From a virus: DNA of 49,412 nt. The position numbers and the translations under genes were made by a program. Shown one piece after another: positions 1-9,895 of this stretch. Location of the stretch: positions 1-49,412 of IMG/VR virus record IMGVR_UViG_3300017750_000016; one strand, written 5' to 3'. The number at the start of each line of letters is the position of its first letter. The first letter of the stretch is position 1. A model generated the notes under the pieces. The model did no database searches and was not told the origin of the DNA. It worked only from the letters and a program-made list of their open reading frames with translations.

Positions 1-80
1 AATCCGCTTGCAGGGTATCCACTAGCAGAACCAAGAGGAGTAGTCCTGGCCGGATAGATTTGCTTCGTGTATCGAGCCAT
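1..80 (-). CDS. Start of a further tail gene, cut by the window edge
   Basis: The ATG at 78-80 overlaps the previous stop in TAATG, and 26 codons are open to the left edge, reading M-A-R-Y-T-K-Q-I-Y-P-A-R then a Thr/Pro/Ser/Gly-rich stretch. The tight coupling with the tail-tip gene argues that it is real. Too short to identify; by position a tail or baseplate protein. Confidence 0.65.
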   Translation of the reverse strand, partial: MARYTKQIYPARTTPLGSASGYPASG

Positions 81-3000
81 TACCACACCCCCCTACCTGC
101 GAATATCTCATCGCAATCCGCATCAGGCAGAGCGTAGTTGAATATCGCTACGTTCGCAAGGGCAGTTTCATGCAACCATAGATTATTAGCGTAAGTATTG
201 AGGCCCGAATTTGAATTATTTGAAGCGTTTGCCCCATCATCTGTCCCGCATACAAGAGTCTCGCTACCGGAGCTATTTGATGACAAGTCAGTCCAAGTGT
301 CAATGATGTTCGATCTTCTGATTGTCGATAGACCGATAAATAATGAGTTGGTTTTTGGGTCGCCGTCAGACAGATCAGGGGTTAGTTGAGCAGGTTCGGC
401 ATTGACGGACGCTGAAACAAGCGAGCGAGCGTTGTGGTGATAATTCGTTTGATCTGACTCATTGGCAGGGAGATTAGTTCCACTTGTCAGACTAATCATA
501 CTTGTCTCATCATGAGTTTGAACGGTATTGTTGGTTTTATGCCAACGCTGGAATCTCAGACCTGTTCCTGTGGAACCCGCACGGAAATCGACAACATTAC
601 TTGTCACCTTTAGAATCAGATTAGTCCAGGAAGTCCTTTTTATTTGCAAACCACCATTTGTGATGTCTATCGTTTTTCTCGTGTATCCAGAGCCATTGTG
701 ATAGATGTATGATGGTCTGATGTGTTGGAATAAAGTGCTTGTCAAGTTTGAGCCTGAGCCTGAGTTTGCAGAACCCCCCCTATGTCCTGAGATATACAAA
801 CCCCACCTATACCCTCTCTTATCGACTCCCGATACAAGAGGGCCACTGGCTATGTCATTCTCACTACTAAAGCTCGTATCAGTCGGCTTGAGCCACACGC
901 TGATGGTGTGATCCTGAGAGCAATCGAACTCTTTGAGAGGCCCATACTCCACGCTATGTGTCGCAGTATCCTGGTTGAAATGGTGTGCAGTAATAGCCGT
1001 CTGCCCATTGAAAGAGAAGCCTTTGTCAGAAGAGTCCACCGAGTTAGCAGGGCCGTTTATGCTAGTTCCTGATATTGCCCCTGCCCTTCTGAAAACGACC
1101 TTGTTCCCTGCCGCCGCAGTTCCAGACCCGTTTGACACGTTGTAAAGAGACCGATACCCCAAGTTTGCCCCCAAGCTATTATCTCCCGTATAGTTGAAAG
1201 CCTCGGCAGAGCCATTGTCCAATAGGACGTAGCCGTTGAATGTCGAAGCAGTAAGGGTGTTCGGCTCAATCGCCCGTCTGACTTGTTGGTTCCCCGTCAC
1301 GGCATCACCGGCAGTAGCCGTGAAGTTGATTGCATCGCCGTTTTGCAGGGTCACTCCTGTCAAAGTGTTGCCATTCTTGCCTGTGTATTTGCACGATGTC
1401 CCATCAATGAAGATTATGTTCTGAGCACCCGACCCCCCTGACACAGAAGCCGTTCCGACATAGAATCGTGATGCATCAGTAAGAGTGACGGAGGTAGCAC
1501 CGGATGCCATGTTCGAGGCCAACGTGGTGATGGCTCCCTTGATTTGCATTGACGACCAAGTTCCGCTTAGGCCGCTATGCAATTCCCCTACGAAACCTCG
1601 CACGAGTCTTAGTTTCGATCCATACAGATCCTCCACGAAGTAGGAGTCGTTCTGACCCCAGGGAGTCCCTACTGTTGTCGTAGGAACATTGATCGTAGCC
1701 TCATTCAACCTGGCATAGAACAAAGCCCTGCCTAGTGTTCCATCCTTCCTCTCCACTAGCTTGTGGTGTGCGCCTCTGAGGGTGTTGTCGTTGATGGTGT
1801 CGTTGTTCGTTATATCGGTGAAGTCCAAGACCGCAGATGCCGTGCTGACTTCGTGCAGGTTCTGAAATCCTGAGAATCCTGTTGGCCCCTTCGAGTAGTG
1901 GTGGAGGAAGTCATCGCTGTAATCGTTAGCCGTCCCATCGCTGATGTCGAAGGTGACTCCGGTATGTCCTCCTCCGAAATACACGATTCCCTCAGAGTCT
2001 GAACCAGGATAGATCAACTCGAACTCGACACCTCCGATAGTGGCTCCTTCACTATCATAGAATGTCTCAAGGAATTGAGTCATAGTCTCGCCACGAGGAG
2101 TGATGTTGCGTATGAAGAAGCAGTTAGTCAGGACATCTGTTGAGGTCGGCAATCTCTGTTGGTCTATGGTTTCAAAGTCCGCTACTGCTGATCCGACCCT
2201 CAGTATTCCCTTCTTGTTCGGCCCCATGAACGTGGTGATTCTCTTGAGGTAATCCTCAACGCTAGTGCTAACGGCGATGTGAGAGAGGCTTGTCTGAGTA
2301 GTGAACTCAAGGAGGGTAGGGCTTGTCATGGGTATGGCTCTCTGCAACTCCTCATTATTTGCTAAGGTCTGACCGATGTTTCCTGTGAAGACTATCTGTG
2401 TTGCAGTTAGCGAGCTGATTGTCCCTACGCTTGCCCCATCATTGTCATAGACTGTCTCACCTACTCTAAATTTCGTTGTCGCATCGACAGTATCAACCGC
2501 AATAGTAGTGGTTGAACCACTACCATACCCCAACCCGTTGTTCACCAATACTCCGCTATCCTCATACTTCGTAGCACCATCTAACTCCTCACTTGCAGGG
2601 CTTGCAACGGTTGTGACTTTGAAAGAACTGCCAAGACCATTATAGGATCGTGTGGAATTAGTCGAATCTAAGGCACTTCCCGATGGTGCGCCCCTGAATG
2701 TCGAGATAGGAACGAACGTCTCTCCATCTGCCCCTATTGGCATCGGAGAGGGTATCAGGTTGGGTTGATACAACCTACTGTTGCTTGATAGTAATCCTCC
2801 ATAGCCTACGACTTGGACAGGTTTGTAAGAATAGGGAGTGTTGTTGCTCAGACGGATGTTGAAATTCCGCCCCGATGCACCTGGGACTGTGCTATGGATG
2901 ACAATGGTGCTCCCTGCCTCTCCATCCCTGCTCTCTGTCCCTGTTCCTATGAATGCACGGACATAACCCATGTGAGTCCCTGTATCCTTGTTGGTAGCGA

Positions 3001-6000
3001 CAGAGGGGAATATAGGAGGGGGGTCGAAGGCACTCCCTCCTTCGCTATTCTTCGCTTGAGGATGCCCTGCCATGTTGATTCTCCTGATCACCTCATTCAC
3101 GCACAGATTGAACTCTCCCATCGTATTAGCGACATCGCTGAAGTCAATCTCTAATGGCCTGACGTATTCTAAGGCCGTTCCATCTGATTTCTTGCCCTTC
3201 AATCCGAGGTAGTTGGTTTGACATATGACTGGATGCAAGGATTGCCTGTCGTTTGCCGCCTCGTTATTCTCCAGGATGTCCCACTCGAATGCCTCCATGT
3301 TCGGGCCATTTAGGATGAGGTATCGTGAGGAGTTGTTCGGATCCACATGAACGGCATCAGTATTGAGTCCCATGATTGTCCTGACGGCAGTTGCTATATC
3401 ACTAGCCACTTCGGCAGTAGTGTCGTCATTTGGTATCTGAATGATGAAGTCTTGAGTGTAATTTGGGACTGAAGACGAACCATCTAAGATGATGTATCCA
3501 CCCATAGTCACCGTCATTCCAGGGTCAATGGCAGAAGTCTGATCAGTGCTACTGCTGGCATTGTTGGTGGTGTTCAGAGGATTCCACTCAAGGGTGTTCA
3601 CGGTTATCTGGTTGTTGCCCGAGTTTAGATTACTGACTTTGAGCATCACCCCATAGCCATCATTCAATATGCCTTCACCGACTGTGATGAAGAAGTTAGA
3701 GTCTGCTGCGTTCCCTGCAAGCCCCCTCTCGCCTGTCGCAGAGAGGAAAGGAGTGATGTCATCCACAGTCAGGGTATTGCTACCGCCTCCGCTTACTGCG
3801 GTCACAACCGCTTGCACGGATGGCCTCTGACATCTAATCACCCACCTACCACTACCATATGCCCAGGCGTATAGCTGATCAGTCACCTCGAAGGAGGCTA
3901 CCGGACTGACTTGACCCCAATCAACGGCAAAGCGAGACTCGTTGTCCCTCATCTCCGGCCTGTTAGTAGCCATCGTGCAATCGACAGTCATCTTGAATCT
4001 CTTGTCAGATGGCAGAGGGGTTCTCGCATCATTGTCTGCCGCGACTAATGCATCCACATCGAAGAACATGGAGGGGAACAGGGGTATCTCAGTCACGGCT
4101 CTCGTGGATGCGTAGTATGTGGATGTCTGCTTGTCATTACGAACAGATGCATTGCCCGCCCCTACTATCTTGTCCTTCCAACCAGGGAGGAAGGGGTGTT
4201 CGGCATATGTGGGTTGAATATCCATCCCACCCTGTCCTGGCCCTCCTAGTGTCATAGTCACAGTAGGAGTTCCCAAGTCACCTATTTCTTTCACGGGAGA
4301 TCCTTGCCCGATATTGAAATCACGAGTGGAACGATGGTCGATTATATCCATTAAGAGGGATCGTCCTTCTATAATTACCTTCGAGTCTCCTTCATCTGCA
4401 CCCGTCTGAGGGGTTATCTCCTCGATTCGCCCTCGCATGAGGTTCTTCTCTACTGTCGCAAGCGAGCTATCTTTCGGAGAGTTAGACGTGTGAGATACGT
4501 CATCCAAAGAAGCATATTTGTCACGATTAGCAGGATGGGCTAAGACGTAGTTTGAGTTTCCCGTCAATTCATTGTCTATGACATCATAAACAGAGAGATC
4601 AGACCGCCTGAGTGAAGGAGGAGTTAGTTTTGAGGATGTATGGGAAATTCGATTGTTGCCACTTGGGGATGAAATATACATCAAGTGGAAATCGGAGTTG
4701 CTGGAATCATCAGGAGTATTGGTGCTTGCTATTGCTTTCGGAGGGGCGTTGCCAATGATCTCAACTCCATTCCCATAAGCAGTATTCTCAATATTGATGA
4801 ATGGCGAGGGAGTTATGTCACCTGTTGGGTTAGACGACAGAGTGTTGGAAGCAGGTCTGTCATTGAAGCTAGTCGTAGGTAGGCTAACCAATCCTCCTGG
4901 GGCGGTGACTGTCAGAGTGATTGCCGAACCGTCTGTCTGATTGCCCGAATAAGGCCGTCTAAGCCAATCTGATACTGTTCGACCACCGAAGACGGCACTA
5001 CCACAGGGAACGGTCTTGGACACGACTAGGTAAGCCGCATTTCCGGTGGCATGATCGGGCCGAAACTTAGCAGCCACTCCTGATGTTGCTAAACTTGACC
5101 CTGCCACTACTTCTCCTGTCAGATCTATGGCGTTATAATGCACCAGAATCTGATTGGGGCCACCTGCACTAACTAATACGGCTGGAGAGTCAATTACGGC
5201 CACTCTACTCTTTCTTTCGGGTGACAAGTGCCTGATGTAGCTGTCATTCGTAGGGACTCCTCCTGAGAAATCGGCAGTATGCTCGGTATCAAGTCCCTTG
5301 AGCATAAATGGCTTCACATTGCTAACTGCAATTGCCACTATCTCATCCCTAGTGGATGCATACACGTTCTGACTGATAGTTTTGTCATAGAATCCTACGC
5401 CGGACTCGACCACTATCCTGTTGAATACATTGGTGCTACTGCTTCCCGAGTCAGTTGCCGAGATCGTTGAGGCTTTGTTGATGATGTTTGAAATCTCTCC
5501 GTGATAAGCAGGTTCTGTCACCCTTACCTTCTCATTCTCTGAAACAAGGGTGTGCAGGGAAATGTTATCATTCTCATATCTGAACGTATTAGCAATCCCC
5601 TGGACTGTTTGTTTTACTGTTTGTCTATCAGGAGATGGTAGCATCTTCAGAAAGAAATCTCCATCTATCAGGTTGTAAGCCGTGACCGCACCCATACCTG
5701 CGTATGTTTCACTTGGCTCATACAGAGTATTAGCATCAGTCGCAGATGTGCTACGGCTCTTGGTGGAGAAGAAATAGGCATCGTTTGAATATCCCGAGCT
5801 ATCGGTGAATCGTTGCCCCTGAAGATAATGAGCAAGAGTGAATGTGTCCTTCTTTCTCGTTCTTTGTCCCGATACTGAAGCATGGGTTTCCTCATTACCA
5901 GGATCAATCAATAAATCGGCCTTTCCTATCGTGAAATAAACAGGCGTGTTATCTGTATGGGAGAATAAGTGACCTTGTGTTTCAGGAAGGTTATCGACAG

Positions 6001-7270
6001 TCCCGTTTGCAGCGTCATTCGCTAGATGGACAGACGTGCAATTGATTCTGTTATTTGCAAAGTCCAATCCTGTTATTCGGATCCTCTCAATTCGATTCAC
6101 AGAAGGATTCAATGTCGAAGTGCTTGATGTGCTAAGAACGGCATTGTTGTTGTATCTGACATTCTGAGAATCGGGAGGAGTTATGATTCCTGTGCTTGGG
6201 CTAGTCCCTGCATGGTTGATAACTGCATTAAGGACTGTTGAACTGACTCCTGTGAAGTATGCTTGATCAGTCAAATCCAATGTCGAAGCATACCATGTCT
6301 GATCCTTGACTTCATCCAACTCAATCCCCTGCGTCATAGCCGCTAGTTTCTCTAAAGCAGTATATCGGTCTGCTGGCCCTCCTGGGTTTGCAGAATAGTC
6401 CCGTAATTTGAAATGAGTAGTGTTGAAATCATAGCCAATTGCTACCAATGGAGTATCAAGGAGGCCATCGTGAGTATCCGGCCCATCTCTCCCCTGATGA
6501 GTCGCACCTGGTCTTGCATTGTTGAAGAAATAGAATTGAGGGATGTCATATTCATCGTCAAAAGTCCACAAGCCGAATGTATCCTCCGTCTTTGTCAGAG
6601 GTTCAACCACCGGATTGACTATACCTTGAGATATTCTTACACTTTCGATGATGCCTCTGTATTCTCCCCCTCTCCCTCCAATGAATATGTCCGATGAGGA
6701 TTGATTGACTGTGTTATTCTCGCCACCTAGTATCAGTTTCGCAACAAGATCGCCATTGATGAAGCATCGCAACTCATCTTGCGTATATTGAGCAGTAATC
6801 AACATCAGACCTTGTTGCCCAATAGTCATATCCTGTGGTCGATGGGCATTAGAGGAGGAAGAATACACTCCTGAGTTATTTGAGGTCATCACAGGAGCAT
6901 CAAATGCAGTTGATAGGGTGCTAGGAGTATTTGCCGTCTGGACTTGGAACAATAATTTACCCGAAGAGAAGGGATTACCACAACTTAGTTTGAACGACCC
7001 AGGTTTTTCGACCACCACTCCTCCGTAATCAGGGATTATGTATGCATCAATAGTAAATGATCCTTGAAGTGCATTCAATGGGTTAGAGGGTGATTCGAGA
7101 TGCATTCGTCCGGTCTTCGTTGCGTGACTCTTTGTCGATTTCACCGTTCCGGCGAACTCGGCTGGCCTCAGATCGAAACCTGCTTCTCTGTATTTCCCTG
7201 TGGGAACCACTAGCCCATCTGTGAATCCATTTAGACGGAGAGCTTTGCCATGAAACCTCACAACGCCCAT
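80..7270 (-). CDS. Giant tail-tip/adsorption protein with lectin-like domains at both ends
   Basis: A 2396-residue protein. Residues ~60-235 form a LamG/concanavalin A-like domain (G-S-F-T-I-D-A-Y-I-I-P-D; I-I-E-S-V-R-I-S-Q-G). The middle contains a hub-like region (~560-1050) with V-R-V-T-E-P-A-Y-H-G-E-I and K-V-I-I-E-G-R-S-L-L-M-D-I, reminiscent of tail hub proteins, and several beta-rich modules. Residues ~2080-2390 form a second LamG-like domain (H-T-I-S-V-W-L-K-P-T-D ... A-N-V-A-I-F-N-Y-A-L). It probably forms the tail tip and binds host surface sugars; this is inferred from lectin-like folds and position. The ATG has GGTGGGAAT upstream; the stop overlaps the next ATG in TAATG. Confidence 0.78.
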   Translation of the reverse strand: MGVVRFHGKALRLNGFTDGLVVPTGKYREAGFDLRPAEFAGTVKSTKSHATKTGRMHLESPSNPLNALQGSFTIDAYIIPDYGGVVVEKPGSFKLSCGNPFSSGKLLFQVQTANTPSTLSTAFDAPVMTSNNSGVYSSSSNAHRPQDMTIGQQGLMLITAQYTQDELRCFINGDLVAKLILGGENNTVNQSSSDIFIGGRGGEYRGIIESVRISQGIVNPVVEPLTKTEDTFGLWTFDDEYDIPQFYFFNNARPGATHQGRDGPDTHDGLLDTPLVAIGYDFNTTHFKLRDYSANPGGPADRYTALEKLAAMTQGIELDEVKDQTWYASTLDLTDQAYFTGVSSTVLNAVINHAGTSPSTGIITPPDSQNVRYNNNAVLSTSSTSTLNPSVNRIERIRITGLDFANNRINCTSVHLANDAANGTVDNLPETQGHLFSHTDNTPVYFTIGKADLLIDPGNEETHASVSGQRTRKKDTFTLAHYLQGQRFTDSSGYSNDAYFFSTKSRSTSATDANTLYEPSETYAGMGAVTAYNLIDGDFFLKMLPSPDRQTVKQTVQGIANTFRYENDNISLHTLVSENEKVRVTEPAYHGEISNIINKASTISATDSGSSSTNVFNRIVVESGVGFYDKTISQNVYASTRDEIVAIAVSNVKPFMLKGLDTEHTADFSGGVPTNDSYIRHLSPERKSRVAVIDSPAVLVSAGGPNQILVHYNAIDLTGEVVAGSSLATSGVAAKFRPDHATGNAAYLVVSKTVPCGSAVFGGRTVSDWLRRPYSGNQTDGSAITLTVTAPGGLVSLPTTSFNDRPASNTLSSNPTGDITPSPFINIENTAYGNGVEIIGNAPPKAIASTNTPDDSSNSDFHLMYISSPSGNNRISHTSSKLTPPSLRRSDLSVYDVIDNELTGNSNYVLAHPANRDKYASLDDVSHTSNSPKDSSLATVEKNLMRGRIEEITPQTGADEGDSKVIIEGRSLLMDIIDHRSTRDFNIGQGSPVKEIGDLGTPTVTMTLGGPGQGGMDIQPTYAEHPFLPGWKDKIVGAGNASVRNDKQTSTYYASTRAVTEIPLFPSMFFDVDALVAADNDARTPLPSDKRFKMTVDCTMATNRPEMRDNESRFAVDWGQVSPVASFEVTDQLYAWAYGSGRWVIRCQRPSVQAVVTAVSGGGSNTLTVDDITPFLSATGERGLAGNAADSNFFITVGEGILNDGYGVMLKVSNLNSGNNQITVNTLEWNPLNTTNNASSSTDQTSAIDPGMTVTMGGYIILDGSSSVPNYTQDFIIQIPNDDTTAEVASDIATAVRTIMGLNTDAVHVDPNNSSRYLILNGPNMEAFEWDILENNEAANDRQSLHPVICQTNYLGLKGKKSDGTALEYVRPLEIDFSDVANTMGEFNLCVNEVIRRINMAGHPQAKNSEGGSAFDPPPIFPSVATNKDTGTHMGYVRAFIGTGTESRDGEAGSTIVIHSTVPGASGRNFNIRLSNNTPYSYKPVQVVGYGGLLSSNSRLYQPNLIPSPMPIGADGETFVPISTFRGAPSGSALDSTNSTRSYNGLGSSFKVTTVASPASEELDGATKYEDSGVLVNNGLGYGSGSTTTIAVDTVDATTKFRVGETVYDNDGASVGTISSLTATQIVFTGNIGQTLANNEELQRAIPMTSPTLLEFTTQTSLSHIAVSTSVEDYLKRITTFMGPNKKGILRVGSAVADFETIDQQRLPTSTDVLTNCFFIRNITPRGETMTQFLETFYDSEGATIGGVEFELIYPGSDSEGIVYFGGGHTGVTFDISDGTANDYSDDFLHHYSKGPTGFSGFQNLHEVSTASAVLDFTDITNNDTINDNTLRGAHHKLVERKDGTLGRALFYARLNEATINVPTTTVGTPWGQNDSYFVEDLYGSKLRLVRGFVGELHSGLSGTWSSMQIKGAITTLASNMASGATSVTLTDASRFYVGTASVSGGSGAQNIIFIDGTSCKYTGKNGNTLTGVTLQNGDAINFTATAGDAVTGNQQVRRAIEPNTLTASTFNGYVLLDNGSAEAFNYTGDNSLGANLGYRSLYNVSNGSGTAAAGNKVVFRRAGAISGTSINGPANSVDSSDKGFSFNGQTAITAHHFNQDTATHSVEYGPLKEFDCSQDHTISVWLKPTDTSFSSENDIASGPLVSGVDKRGYRWGLYISGHRGGSANSGSGSNLTSTLFQHIRPSYIYHNGSGYTRKTIDITNGGLQIKRTSWTNLILKVTSNVVDFRAGSTGTGLRFQRWHKTNNTVQTHDETSMISLTSGTNLPANESDQTNYHHNARSLVSASVNAEPAQLTPDLSDGDPKTNSLFIGLSTIRRSNIIDTWTDLSSNSSGSETLVCGTDDGANASNNSNSGLNTYANNLWLHETALANVAIFNYALPDADCDEIFAGRGVW

Positions 7271-7271
7271 A

Positions 7272-8501
7272 TCATATTCCCACCAATTGTTCCACCGCAG
7301 CGAAATTCAACTCATATTCCCAAAAACCATCGCCGGCATTGTAAGATGGCTTGAACATCTGTAAAACAACAGGTATTGCAATTCCTTGTTCAAGATATGG
7401 GTTAGGCCGTATAGTCTCATTATTGACAACAGTAGTGGGGTCGAACTCTCTCGTATTTTCTAGTGCAGAGTAATCAGTCCCTATCCCTGCGGGGATTAGG
7501 TATTGTCTGAGAACCCTATTCCCTGTGGTCGAGGAAGCCAGGGACTCATATGGGACTCTGAGGCCAACGACATATTTCTTCACCGTCTTCATATCATCGA
7601 CCCGTAGGAAACGAGATGCATCGAAAGATGCAATCCCATCTGGAATGTCGATGACTGATCCTGCCATGACATTTGGATTAATCAAAGCCCCACCTGCACT
7701 CATATTTGCTAGGTTTAGGAGGTCTTGGACTTTATCCTCCATAGTCATCTGTTGAGCTGCAATTCCTCCCGTTGCATTTGTCACCCAAAACTGATTTGTC
7801 CAATCCGAACCCACATTATCCTTTGAAACCACTACTGTATGATTGCCAGCCGAACCAAAAGTCTTGTTTGCAATTGTGATTTTCTCGCCATTGAATCCTG
7901 ACCCTCCTTGTTGATCCTGTGAGAGCGTCTCGAATTGACCGGAGGACTGTGAAGTGGTGAATATGGTGGAGAAGTTAGTAGTGACAGTATTCACCTTCAC
8001 TTGAGCACTCCCTAACGCCGACACTATCGTATCTGCCAAACTGTCGCTATGGGTGGTGGAAGAGATATTCACAACAATGATACTATTGGTGACTACGGTG
8101 CTGCTTCCTGATCCATTCTTCAATTGAATGGTTATGTCCTCTCCGAGACCGGCGTTGATTTGCCCTATGCTCTTGAAATTTATCTCCACCCCATCTAAAT
8201 CGAGTTTGACGGCATTCCAACTAGAATATAGCTCATACCACGCAGCCTTCAATGTCTGACTCCCATTGATTGATGTGTCTATGGTGAATGCAGACCCTGC
8301 CCCTGCTGTTGCTTCTGTGTCATCCGTGAATATGCCGCCAATCTGGATACTGATGTTAGTCTGATTGAGGTCAAGGGCGGCACGAGTGTTTATGATTGGC
8401 AGAGAGTATGCAGTAGTCACCCTGACCAAATCGAATAGGATGCTTTCGGCATCTAATTCCAATATGCTACTATCACGTCTAATCAACTGAATCTTTGGCA
8501 T
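7272..8501 (-). CDS. Distal tail or tail-tip protein
   Basis: A 409-residue beta-rich protein following the tape measure, where distal tail proteins lie. The N-terminus (LIRRDSSILELD, then R-A-A-L-D-L-N-Q-T-N-I-S-I-Q-I-G-G-I) and C-terminus (Y-L-E-Q-G-I-A-I-P-V-V-L-Q-M-F and W-E-Y-E-L-N-F) look like outer-edge strands of a tube-like core, with Ser/Thr-rich inserted material between ~75 and 250. Exact family not recognised. ATG start in TGATG with the tape measure stop. Confidence 0.6.
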   Translation of the reverse strand: MPKIQLIRRDSSILELDAESILFDLVRVTTAYSLPIINTRAALDLNQTNISIQIGGIFTDDTEATAGAGSAFTIDTSINGSQTLKAAWYELYSSWNAVKLDLDGVEINFKSIGQINAGLGEDITIQLKNGSGSSTVVTNSIIVVNISSTTHSDSLADTIVSALGSAQVKVNTVTTNFSTIFTTSQSSGQFETLSQDQQGGSGFNGEKITIANKTFGSAGNHTVVVSKDNVGSDWTNQFWVTNATGGIAAQQMTMEDKVQDLLNLANMSAGGALINPNVMAGSVIDIPDGIASFDASRFLRVDDMKTVKKYVVGLRVPYESLASSTTGNRVLRQYLIPAGIGTDYSALENTREFDPTTVVNNETIRPNPYLEQGIAIPVVLQMFKPSYNAGDGFWEYELNFAAVEQLVGI

Positions 8502-9895
8502 CAGATACCCCTCCCATAACCGCCTGACCTGGAACGGGACTTGAAGACTCTTTGAACTTCCTTTCCTACTGCCTTCGCAATCTTCTCTGGATCGCCATTA
8601 GCACCACTCACGTTGATGTTGAAAGTCCCACCACCACCGCCTCCTAACTCTCCCTCAATAGCAACAGGGATGCTGTTTCCATCGGGTAATGGGACTACTG
8701 CCTCCGTTCCGTGTAGTATGGCGGGGAAACCACTCTTTGGCCCTTTCATGATGCCGCCGGTAGCACCCATTGGCAGAGCATCCCACACGGCTCCACCTAT
8801 GTCCATAATGAACTCACCCGCATCACCCAAAGCACCCATTATGTCAAAATCACCAAGCCAACCGAGAAGATCTTCCAACTTCCCTACTACGAAATCATAC
8901 ATTGCATATACTCCATCCGTTAATGCGCCCCAGGGGTCATCAGAGGACAAAGCCGCAGAAATATCATCCATGAAATCGCCTATGAAATCTAAGCCATCAG
9001 ATAATATTCCCGTTATCCACGCGAATGCATCACTAACATACCCTGCAAAGACTCCAAACTCATCTGTTGCGGTTAGTTTTGCTAATTGAGATAAGAGGAA
9101 GCCGAATAGTGTCATCATCAATTGCCAAAGATCCGCTGAGACTCCAATTATTGAATTGAGGAGGCCAATGATTCCCCAATTATCAAGGGTATTCCATATG
9201 TCATCGGCCATAGCAATGATGGTTTCTGAGAGATCCATGCCTGAATAGCCCATTGCGTCCAGCATATCCGTCACACCCTGTATCAAGGGGTCAAGTCCGT
9301 CTTTGAGGCTCTGCCATGCGCCTCTAAAGGCATCTAAGAATCCGACATCCTCCAATGCCTGGGGTATCTTGTCATAATTGTCCAAGACATGGATGATTAT
9401 ATCGACTACTTCACCAAACAACTCTCCGGCAAGACTAACCCATGTGTCAATGACACCAGAGGCAATATCGAAGACGGGTTGAAGGTCGAACTCCCCTATT
9501 TTCTCCCATGTTTCGACCAATTTATCTCTCAAACGCCCTATTGAGGCAACCACCCCCTCTGATGCTTCGTTGCTCTTGCCCAAGCCACCGGCCAAGAGTG
9601 CGAGGAATGCAACGAATGTCATGAGGACTGTAATTATACCAAGAAATGAGAGTCTGACACTTTTTGTGGTCTTGTCCAGAACTGTGAATGGTTTAGTGAA
9701 TAGTTTCAAGGGACTGAGAACCGCACCAATGGCTGGTTTCAACTTCATCCAAACATCCAGGAAAGGGCCGAAAGCCTTGCTCAGAATCGTGACCTTCGCA
9801 TAGGTTGCCGTCAATGATTTATTGAATTTACCCTTCAACGCCGCATTGGTCTGTGTGACTTGCTTTGTGAAATCTGCAATGCCGCCTTCAGCCAT
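8501..9895 (-). CDS. Tape measure protein
   Basis: A 464-residue protein that sets tail length. It has a hydrophobic segment at ~83-105 (FLGIITVLMTFVAFLALLAG), long helical regions with regular Trp, Asp and Leu, and a C-terminal segment G-G-I-M-K-G-P-K-S-G-F-P-A-I-L-H-G-T-E-A-V-V-P-L typical of tape measure proteins. It directly follows the G/GT chaperones. By the usual rule of roughly 1.5 Å per residue this suggests a short tail near 70 nm. ATG start; 8-base overlap with the gene before and a TGATG junction with the gene after. Confidence 0.88.
   Translation of the reverse strand: MAEGGIADFTKQVTQTNAALKGKFNKSLTATYAKVTILSKAFGPFLDVWMKLKPAIGAVLSPLKLFTKPFTVLDKTTKSVRLSFLGIITVLMTFVAFLALLAGGLGKSNEASEGVVASIGRLRDKLVETWEKIGEFDLQPVFDIASGVIDTWVSLAGELFGEVVDIIIHVLDNYDKIPQALEDVGFLDAFRGAWQSLKDGLDPLIQGVTDMLDAMGYSGMDLSETIIAMADDIWNTLDNWGIIGLLNSIIGVSADLWQLMMTLFGFLLSQLAKLTATDEFGVFAGYVSDAFAWITGILSDGLDFIGDFMDDISAALSSDDPWGALTDGVYAMYDFVVGKLEDLLGWLGDFDIMGALGDAGEFIMDIGGAVWDALPMGATGGIMKGPKSGFPAILHGTEAVVPLPDGNSIPVAIEGELGGGGGGTFNINVSGANGDPEKIAKAVGKEVQRVFKSRSRSGGYGRGI

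Noticed and set aside
8613-9089. Plus-strand open frame of 158 codons
   Set aside because: Antisense to the tape measure gene; Pro/Ser runs reflect Gly codons on the other strand.
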